Origin: an uncultured Lachnospiraceae bacterium
Lineage (GTDB): Bacteria > Bacillota > Clostridia > Lachnospirales > Lachnospiraceae
Length of the DNA stretch: 64,000 bases
Assembly: GCA_910578645.1 (NCBI GenBank)
Contig: CAJTQI010000001.1
Location: 372,001-436,000, forward strand
Direction of reading: 5' to 3'
In this document: one piece after another, positions 57,829 to 64,000 of the stretch
Position numbering within the stretch: the stretch's first letter is position 1
Layout of the letters: each line of letters begins with the position of its first letter
The notes under the pieces: generated by a model
Databases searched by the model: none
Seen by the model: the letters and a program-made list of their open reading frames with translations, nothing else
Told to the model about the DNA's origin: nothing
Program-made: the position numbers and the translations under genes

Positions 57829-59205
57829 TTAAAGCGGCATGTAGAGGAATAAATCAAAGACTCCGTTTACAGTTTTTAATTCCATATTGCCATGATATCT
57901 GACCACGGTTTCGCGGATGCTTTTTAGTCCGAAACCGTGGTTTGTTTTATCCTTTTTGGAGGTTGGCATAATATTGACATAGGTGTCATATTCTAAGCCG
58001 TCATAGATTGCCTGGTTGATTGGGACGCCGGAGTTTTCCGGCGCCGGATTACTGACTTCCAGACAGAATAACCCCTTTCTTGCCTTGCTTTTTACGGTGA
58101 TAAAGCGTTTTTCCTGCTCCAGTTTCATGCAGGCTTCCACCGCGTTATCCAATGCATTGGCATAGAGCGCGCAGATGTCGGTCTTGTCGAAAGGCAGTTC
58201 CTGTGGGATATCCAAGGACAATTCCATATGGATGCCGTGTTGCTCTATAAGAGGTTTCTTGACAGACAGTACCGCATTGACTGTGGAATCTCCGCAATAG
58301 GACAAGGAATGCATGGCAGCGGTATGCTCTGCCAGATTTTTGATGTAGGAATCCCGTTCCTGTTCGGGCAGTGCGGACAATACCTGCATGTGGTTGGCCA
58401 GGTCATGCTTTAGCCGCCGGATTTCGGTGTGCTGTTGTTCCATTGCCTCATAATATTTGCGGTTGATTTTCATAAACATATTCTGCTGCTCCAGGCGTTG
58501 TTGTTTCGCCAGGACTGTGACGCACCAGAGCAGGCTGATAAATGACATCAGCGTGATAACAAGCAGAGCCAGACAGTCGGCCGGCGGGTGGAAAAGCCAG
58601 ACAGAGTATTTGTTCGTGCCTGAATATAATGTGACAATGCTTAATATGATGCCAAAAGGCGTTGCTGTAAGTAGAAGAAGCAACTTCCACAGGCTGTCAG
58701 ACAGCGAGTAATCTTTATTCGGTGCAAATTTTTTGATGCCGGCGTATAGTGTTAGTGCGAACAGTAACGTGGCGGTGGAAGAGGAAAGCAGCGATAGCGG
58801 ATAGGAATGGTACCATGCCGCATAAATTTCTTCATAGGGGGATGTGTAGCCATAATACTCTCGAGGATTCCATATACTGAATAAGGGTTTTAAGTAGTTA
58901 TCCCGCAGGGCGTTGAAAGCCAGAATGGTGTTGGCATACATGGTTCCAATCGTAACCTTCTGCCATTTAGTACCCTCGCAGGCAATCAAAGTGACAAGAA
59001 GGAAACAGGGGGTTGTTGCGAGGATATTAAAAGAATCCCCTATGAAAATTACCGTGGTGCTTAAAGTGGCACAGCCAAAGAGCATGAGACACTTTATCCA
59101 AGGTTTCCGTTTTATTTTTATAAAATGTTTCATCGAGCGCATAATGAGCCAACCAGATAAAAGGGAAGAAAAGAGCCAATAAATATGATAGAAAAACCGA
59201 TTCAT
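57829..59205 (-). CDS. GHKL-type sensor histidine kinase (AgrC-like), 458 aa
   Basis: Six or seven N-terminal membrane helices (to about 232) lead to the dimerization segment with H267 in EIRRLKHDLANHMQVLSAL. The GHKL ATPase domain follows, with LDNAVEACMK and FGLKSIRETVVRYHG. Its start codon overlaps the stop of the response regulator gene as ATGA, so translation is coupled. Agr-type kinases sense peptides; the pairing with a Bce-type transporter suggests a peptide or antibiotic signal, which is inference. Confidence 0.9.
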   Translation of the reverse strand: MNRFFYHIYWLFSSLLSGWLIMRSMKHFIKIKRKPWIKCLMLFGCATLSTTVIFIGDSFNILATTPCFLLVTLIACEGTKWQKVTIGTMYANTILAFNALRDNYLKPLFSIWNPREYYGYTSPYEEIYAAWYHSYPLSLLSSSTATLLFALTLYAGIKKFAPNKDYSLSDSLWKLLLLLTATPFGIILSIVTLYSGTNKYSVWLFHPPADCLALLVITLMSFISLLWCVTVLAKQQRLEQQNMFMKINRKYYEAMEQQHTEIRRLKHDLANHMQVLSALPEQERDSYIKNLAEHTAAMHSLSYCGDSTVNAVLSVKKPLIEQHGIHMELSLDIPQELPFDKTDICALYANALDNAVEACMKLEQEKRFITVKSKARKGLFCLEVSNPAPENSGVPINQAIYDGLEYDTYVNIMPTSKKDKTNHGFGLKSIRETVVRYHGNMELKTVNGVFDLFLYMPL

Positions 59206-59918
59206 TGTAAACTGCCCTCCATCATGACTCTGGCAATCCGGCTGACAGCCGTTTCCCGGTAGCGTCTGCTGCATGGAAGCTGCGCTGTGCCCACCAAGAT
59301 AGATTCGCCCCCAAGATAATCGACGTTTAACGGATTAATCAGATAGCGTTGGTGGATTCTGACAAATTGGGAGGCAAGCTGCGCTTCCACTTCGTCCAAC
59401 TTCGCATAAAAAGGATATTCGCCACGATTCGTGACAAGGACAACCCGCCTTTTGTCCGAGTAGAAATACAGGATGTCATGTAATTTGAAACGCCATGTCC
59501 CGTCTATGTTTTTTACAATGAAGGTCTGTGGTTCTTCCGTTCTCAATTTTGTGCGCACCCGTCTAAGAAGCTGTAAGAGTTTCTCCTCTTGCACCGGTTT
59601 CATTATATAGTCCAGGGCGCCAACGCGGTAGCCATCGAAGACGTAGTCTGCATATCCGGTGACAAAAACGATGATGATATGTCCGTCAGACTGCCGGATT
59701 TTCTCTGCTGTTTCCATACCATTTAGTCCCTTCATTTCCATATCCAGAAAAAGCAAGTCAATCTCTCCCGGATGTTTTTCAAGCCATGAGACGGCATTGA
59801 AGCCGGAAGAAAATTCATATACGACCTTTTCTGTTTCTTCATTCAATATTTTTTCTAATTGTATATAGAGCGCGTCCCTTGCATCCGTCTCGTCATCGCA
59901 CAGTGCAATCCGCAGCAT
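59202..59918 (-). CDS. LytTR-family response regulator, 238 aa
   Basis: The receiver domain has CDDE at the N-terminus, D59 in LLFLDMEMKG as phospho-acceptor, and the conserved K in YIMKP. The C-terminal LytTR DNA-binding domain (about 135-235) contains ILYFYSDKRRVVLVTNRGEYPFY and FVRIHQRYLINPLNVDYL. I start at 59918 with AAAGGTGG upstream. First gene of a two-gene operon. TTTACA repeats in the spacer to its right are its candidate sites. Confidence 0.93.
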   Translation of the reverse strand: MLRIALCDDETDARDALYIQLEKILNEETEKVVYEFSSGFNAVSWLEKHPGEIDLLFLDMEMKGLNGMETAEKIRQSDGHIIIVFVTGYADYVFDGYRVGALDYIMKPVQEEKLLQLLRRVRTKLRTEEPQTFIVKNIDGTWRFKLHDILYFYSDKRRVVLVTNRGEYPFYAKLDEVEAQLASQFVRIHQRYLINPLNVDYLGGESILVGTAQLPCSRRYRETAVSRIARVMMEGSLQ

Positions 59919-60006
59919 AAATATTCCACCTTTCCTTAATTCTCTTTGAGATATAGTGTACCATATTTTCTTTTTCATGTTTTCGGTTTGTTTTTCTTAC
60001 GCTTCC

Positions 60007-60088
60007 AAACTTTACATCCGGCATGTATAAACTTTACAAACTTTGCATATCGTCTGCAAAATTTACATTTATGCCGCTATTTTTTACA
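60007..60088. promoter_or_regulatory. TTTACA direct-repeat array, candidate LytTR binding sites
   Basis: TTTACA occurs at 60011, 60033, 60062 and 60083 and TTTGCA at 60042, mostly preceded by AAAC or AAA. The intervals 60011-60033 (22), 60042-60062 (20) and 60062-60083 (21) are close to two helical turns, the spacing of paired LytTR sites. The array is in the spacer between the response regulator gene and the ABC transporter genes. Confidence 0.55.
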
Positions 60089-60176
60089 TGCCTCCATGCC
60101 GGGTTTTTCATTTGTGATATGTTGTAACAAATAGACAGAGTCTGTAAATTTACTTTAAGGAAGGGAAGCCAAAACT

Positions 60177-60914
60177 ATGTTATATGTAAAAAATCTTTTT
60201 AAATCTTATGAAATAGGCAAGACAAAATATCAAGTCTTAAAAGGTATTGATTTTCATGTAGCCCAGGGGGAATTTGTTGCCGTTATGGGGCCTTCGGGTT
60301 CCGGCAAAACGACCCTTTTAAACTGCATTTCCTGTTATATCCCTTTTGACCAGGGAAGCATCATGGTAGGAGGCACAAAACTTGCAGGGCAGGACGAAGA
60401 TACACTGGCAAAAATCAGGAATACAAAGTTGGGATTTGTATTTCAGGATTTCATGCTGCTGGACGGACTTACAATCCGTGAAAATATACTGATTCCCCGT
60501 ATCATACAGGGTGAAGTGGAAAAAGACGCAGAAGAGCTTGTTGATAAACTTGTTGCTCTGTTTGGAATAGGACATATCATGGACAAATACCCCGCCGAGA
60601 TTTCCGGCGGGGAGAAACAAAGGGCGGCAGTGGCCCGCAGCCTGATTAATAATCCTATGGTTATCCTTGCGGATGAGCCTACTGGGAATTTGGATTCCAA
60701 GTCGAGCCGTGCTGTCATCGAAACTTTTACGGAAGCGAAATCTAAGATGAACGCGACGATTTTCATGGTGACTCACGACAGCTTCGCGGCATCCTTCTGC
60801 GACCGGGTGATTTTGTTAAAAGACGGCACGCTTTACAGGCAGCTTGAGAATCATGGGAGCCGGGGAGAGTTCCAGGATAGGCTGCTTAATGTGATTAAGG
60901 AAATGAGTGCATAA
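60177..60914 (+). CDS. ABC transporter ATP-binding protein (BceA-type), 245 aa
   Basis: ATPase of an FtsX-type exporter or resistance transporter. Walker A GPSGSGKT is at 38-45, the signature ISGGEKQRAAVARSL, and Walker B MVILADEPTGNLD. The length and the following permease match BceA/VraF-type antimicrobial-peptide modules. AAGGAAGGG precedes the ATG. The permease starts 24 bp later. Confidence 0.93.
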   Translation: MLYVKNLFKSYEIGKTKYQVLKGIDFHVAQGEFVAVMGPSGSGKTTLLNCISCYIPFDQGSIMVGGTKLAGQDEDTLAKIRNTKLGFVFQDFMLLDGLTIRENILIPRIIQGEVEKDAEELVDKLVALFGIGHIMDKYPAEISGGEKQRAAVARSLINNPMVILADEPTGNLDSKSSRAVIETFTEAKSKMNATIFMVTHDSFAASFCDRVILLKDGTLYRQLENHGSRGEFQDRLLNVIKEMSA

Positions 60915-60938
60915 AAGAAAACAGGTGAAGAGAAAGGT

Positions 60939-63056
60939 ATGGTTATTACTATGAAACAGACGTTGACAATGAGAGCAATTGAACAGAAATTACGGAAAGC
61001 AGACCGGAAACACGCCAGGCTTTATTTATTCTGTAATTTTATTGCACTGATGATTATTTCTGCATATTCCACACTCATGTTCTCCAAAACCGTACAGAAA
61101 GTTTTCCCGAAGGGCGGTGACAGCCGCAAACAGATGTATGGTATATTCGTAATGACTCTGGTGGGATGTGTTGTTTTTACAATATATGCGGCTCGGCTAT
61201 TCTTTCGGCATAAATCAAAACAGTTGGGGATTTTGATGGCGATAGGGGCATCCAGGAAACGGCTGCGTTCGGGTTTGTTCCGTGAAGTGGTCTCTTTAAG
61301 CAGCTTTTCCGCGGCTTTAGGAGTAATTGCAGGATTCCCTTTTGTATGGGTGGTGTGGAGTTTGTTTCGTCTGGTTTTGGTGGATAGTTCAGAGATGGTG
61401 TTGGATTTAGATTTCAGATGCCTTTTTGCATCTGTGGCCTTTTTCCTGTTGGTGGTGGTCCTGGCCTGTGTGTTTGCGTGGCGATATTTGAAAAAGACGA
61501 ATATTATGGAAGTTATCCGCGAAGAGCATATCAATGAACCCGTCAAAGAATTGGGCAGATGGTGTGGCCCGGCAGGATTTTTATTGATACTTGTGGGGGC
61601 TGTTATAGGATATTATGCGCCGCTAATATGGATGACATTATTCAGTTCTTATTCGCCTTCATGGTTGGCAATGCTCTATGCGCCCGTATTCATAGGCACA
61701 TATATGGTGATGCTTTACACGGTTGTATACGGATGGGGAAGGCATAAGAAAAATCCTTACAAAGATATAATTTCCAGGGGCATGATGAAATTCCAGGCCA
61801 AGCAGACAGTCAACAATATGCTTGTCGTCACGCTGTTAATTGCGGGAGGCGCGTTCGCCATTTTTTATTTGCCAACGGTAGGGCTTACTTCTGTTTTTCT
61901 CTATAAGAGTTATCCATATGATTACTTTTATCAATACCCGGCGGACCAGAAAGTGCCAGGTGAGGAGACGGTGAGGGAGTTAGCGGGTAAATACGGTCTT
62001 TCATTGAAAGATTGGAGGGAATGTGAGTACATTAGCCTGGGAGTTGATGGAAATGTGGAAGTCGCGGATGAGGGGAAGAGGTTCCACATTGAATATCATC
62101 CTATACAGAGTGAAGCGAGAATACTTTCAGAGGATGCTTATTTTGCGTTAACAGGGCAGGAGACTGACGTGTCGCCGGGTACTTACCTGTATGTAACAGA
62201 TGCGCAGGAGTCCAGTGTTTGGACAGATGAGGGGGCTGGTAATCTGACCAATATGGTAACCAGGGAATGTATTAGTACAGAGTTTGCCGGGTATTTACAC
62301 TATGACTTGTTGGCAAGTGCGACCGGCTATTATGTTCTTGACAATGAAGATTATGAGAAGATGGCAGAGGGGTTGACAGATGAGTGGAGAGGACATATCG
62401 TACAGTTTAATGCGGATGGCCGGGATTCCTATCAGTTTGCCGATGCATTTTATGACTTATTCGTCTCTTCTTTTGATGAAAGCTGCGAGCACACATACTT
62501 TTATGACAAGGTAAAACAGATTGTAGCGGAGGAAAGAGGAGAAACATATACAATAGGGGAAGAATGGCAAATCAGTTACGATGATACGGATAATATGAAT
62601 TTTAAACACTTTTGGGCATACAGCCCAAGTTTCCGGAGTCTGCTTCTCAATGAGCACTTATGCCTGATGGGTGTGCTGTATATGATGTTTCTGTTTATTT
62701 TTATCGTGTGCCTTGTGACTTCCCTTGTGGTCTGCTATACGAGAAGCCAGACGATTGCACTCAACAATCGTTATATTTTCGATGATTTAAAAAAGTTAGG
62801 TGCGTCTCCGACATTTTTGTCAAAAGAGGTGCGTCTCCAGTGCGGCAATGTTTTTAAAGTGCCTGCCGCTGTCGGCACCGGGGCTATGTATCTGCTATAT
62901 GCGCTTCTCCTCTATGCAAATGACGGAAAAATTACGGTCTATGAAGCAACGGGGCTTCTTGCGGCATTGGGTATTGTGGCGTTGATTGGGGCAGTGGTAT
63001 ACGGCACGTATCGGGGAAGTGTGAAGACGATTATGACACAGTTGGGGATAAAGTAG
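60939..63056 (+). CDS. FtsX-family ABC transporter permease (BceB-type), 705 aa
   Basis: About ten membrane helices: one near 31-50, clusters at about 70-95, 115-140, 155-180, 205-235 and 240-262, one near 290-310, and three in the last 130 residues. A large extracytoplasmic domain (about 320-570) lies between helices 7 and 8, the hallmark of BceB permeases that bind peptide antibiotics. ATG 60939 and 60951 are both possible. It forms the module with the ATPase before it and the two-component system divergent to it. Confidence 0.9.
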   Translation: MVITMKQTLTMRAIEQKLRKADRKHARLYLFCNFIALMIISAYSTLMFSKTVQKVFPKGGDSRKQMYGIFVMTLVGCVVFTIYAARLFFRHKSKQLGILMAIGASRKRLRSGLFREVVSLSSFSAALGVIAGFPFVWVVWSLFRLVLVDSSEMVLDLDFRCLFASVAFFLLVVVLACVFAWRYLKKTNIMEVIREEHINEPVKELGRWCGPAGFLLILVGAVIGYYAPLIWMTLFSSYSPSWLAMLYAPVFIGTYMVMLYTVVYGWGRHKKNPYKDIISRGMMKFQAKQTVNNMLVVTLLIAGGAFAIFYLPTVGLTSVFLYKSYPYDYFYQYPADQKVPGEETVRELAGKYGLSLKDWRECEYISLGVDGNVEVADEGKRFHIEYHPIQSEARILSEDAYFALTGQETDVSPGTYLYVTDAQESSVWTDEGAGNLTNMVTRECISTEFAGYLHYDLLASATGYYVLDNEDYEKMAEGLTDEWRGHIVQFNADGRDSYQFADAFYDLFVSSFDESCEHTYFYDKVKQIVAEERGETYTIGEEWQISYDDTDNMNFKHFWAYSPSFRSLLLNEHLCLMGVLYMMFLFIFIVCLVTSLVVCYTRSQTIALNNRYIFDDLKKLGASPTFLSKEVRLQCGNVFKVPAAVGTGAMYLLYALLLYANDGKITVYEATGLLAALGIVALIGAVVYGTYRGSVKTIMTQLGIK

Positions 63057-63140
63057 TTTACATTCGTTGTCATAGGAAATGCCAGAAAAAAGTTGAATAT
63101 GGAGATGTTTTACTCACAGCCTTTTCAATTCCATATTGGC

Positions 63141-63305
63141 CTAGTACAAAGAATATTAATTAACTGACACATTGGCTTGTCTGATTTTTCATTTGCTTCG
63201 TTGTCGTCAATCGACGTAGCCACCGCTACGCCTCAGTCCTCCGCCTTGCACATGAAATAATCATTCTGCGCCAATGTATCAGGAATTAATTATTCGTTGT
63301 ACTAG
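63141..63305. repeat. 165-bp foldback element with GC-rich centre
   Basis: The left arm beginning CTAGTACAA and the right arm ending TTGTACTAG are inverted copies of about 55 bp with scattered mismatches. They share ACATTGG and CATTTGC-type blocks. The centre (about 63196-63250) is GC-richer and contains CGTAGCCACCGCTACG, a smaller palindrome. There is no open reading frame of note. It separates the permease gene from the Rpn gene and may also act as a terminator. Confidence 0.78.
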
Positions 63306-63317
63306 CATAAACGCAGG

Positions 63318-64000
63318 TTATATATTGTTTTGCATATATAACTCCTGGCGGTATTTTAAGTCTGCGAGGGCTTTTTTTAGGTCGTCAATACGGTTGGCAT
63401 TCAATAAAGTTTGCGTTAGTTTTGCAAAGCGTGCTTCACCTTCTGCGTGACCTTCCTCCCTTGCTTTTTTGCGTGCGGCAGGCAGGTCTATATCCTTGAA
63501 ATTCTCGAATAATTCAGCCATTTTTCGCTCCTTTACCTGTCCCGTAAATTCTTCCACTTCATTTTCTGGTAAGTTTAGATGCCGTAACATCGACGCAGTC
63601 ACTTTTGCGATTATCTCTAGCAACTCGTCTGTGGAGTTTTCCGACAGGTTTTTGATGTAGTCTTCCGGCAGGTTCAGCTTTCGGAATGTTGTCGTGTCCT
63701 GTAGACGGTTAATCAGCATTAACAAGGACAGCTCGTCTTTCTTCCCAATAAGCTGTTGTGTACTGTAAGAATTAAGTTCCAGCAACTTATAAGAGAAATC
63801 CGGCGTGAAAGGCTCAAAAGTTTTTCCTGACAATATTCTGTCTTTTATATTATAGGCCGCAGTCCATTTGCCAGTCCCCTCGTAGTATACCACCGGAAGG
63901 ATTGGAGGATACCGAAATCCTTTCGTCCTGCTGATTCCTTTCTTCTGCTTCTCCATTTCATGCTCATAGTCTTCCCATATATAGACCATATAACGCAGAA
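63318..64000 (-). CDS. Rpn-family PD-(D/E)XK nuclease/transposase-like protein, partial
   Basis: The frame is open past the window edge, so the N-terminus is missing. LRYMVYIWEDYEHEMEK and RYPPILPVVYYEGTGKWTAA belong to the Rpn/YhgA family of recombination-promoting nucleases, where VVYYEG follows the catalytic core. The C-terminal part holds helices and the tail AARKKAREEGHAEGEARF. The core catalytic acid residues lie mostly outside the window. Such genes are often multicopy in Lachnospiraceae genomes. Confidence 0.82.
   Translation of the reverse strand, partial: LRYMVYIWEDYEHEMEKQKKGISRTKGFRYPPILPVVYYEGTGKWTAAYNIKDRILSGKTFEPFTPDFSYKLLELNSYSTQQLIGKKDELSLLMLINRLQDTTTFRKLNLPEDYIKNLSENSTDELLEIIAKVTASMLRHLNLPENEVEEFTGQVKERKMAELFENFKDIDLPAARKKAREEGHAEGEARFAKLTQTLLNANRIDDLKKALADLKYRQELYMQNNI

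Overview
The window is a stretch of chromosome from a spore-forming, low-GC Gram-positive bacterium, most likely a gut Lachnospiraceae (class Clostridia). The evidence is the sporulation gene order rqcP-yabP-yabQ-divIC-spoIIE-tilS-hpt-ftsH, a CotS-like spore-coat kinase, several families typical of Lachnospiraceae (DUF3881, DUF4446, DUF1848), frequent TTG/GTG starts behind GGAGG-type ribosome binding sites, and palindromic parS sites beside parAB. I see no phage, IS transposase, integrase, rRNA operon or CRISPR array.

Layout. Positions 1-3.7 kb form a visibly AT-rich segment: an alpha/beta hydrolase facing left, then a DegS/DegU-like two-component pair, then an intergenic segment with two perfect parS sites. 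A third, one-mismatch parS lies inside the kinase gene. At 3.7-9.3 kb come parA, parB, a DUF4446 membrane protein, an HD-GYP protein, serS and a DUF3881 protein. At 9.4-15 kb are tRNA-Arg(CCT), an exonuclease, a D,D-carboxypeptidase, trmB, thioredoxin, a cation/proton antiporter and tRNA-Pro(CGG). At 15-19.5 kb are two cytoplasmic glycosidases (GH127 and GH3). At 19.5-32.7 kb is the housekeeping and sporulation block: cca, a CotS-like kinase, a PEGA lipoprotein with a 30-bp minisatellite, mazG, HU, and rqcP through ftsH. A GH13 alpha-glycosidase follows.

From 35 kb the window becomes accessory in character. It holds lipoproteins of unknown role, a broken HPt gene, three tandem proteins of unknown function (two of them paralogous), a 1,295-residue membrane-anchored P-loop ATPase of the YobI type, and a lipoprotein with a FliF/YscJ-like domain. 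At 45.5-51.5 kb three ECF sigma factor modules lie close together. One sigma factor is paired with a putative anti-sigma factor that carries a stand-alone FtsX extracellular domain. The second is paired with an acidic single-pass protein. The third pair is decayed: the sigma factor has an internal deletion and its partner a frameshift. A conserved bipartite element (TGCAACyTTTTAT, then GGTATTAA at a fixed distance) precedes both the second sigma operon and the downstream vWA-domain lipoprotein gene, so the two are probably one regulon. The rest is stress and metabolic genes (Hsp20, XRE regulator, acetyltransferases, TIM-barrel protein, DUF1848, fructokinase). Last comes a GHKL/LytTR two-component system divergent from a BceAB-type ABC transporter, with TTTACA repeats about two helical turns apart between them. 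A partial Rpn-family nuclease runs off the right edge.

Two large foldback elements (208 and 165 bp) and several small dispersed repeat families lie in the intergenic spaces. All function calls come from reading motifs; no database search was possible.
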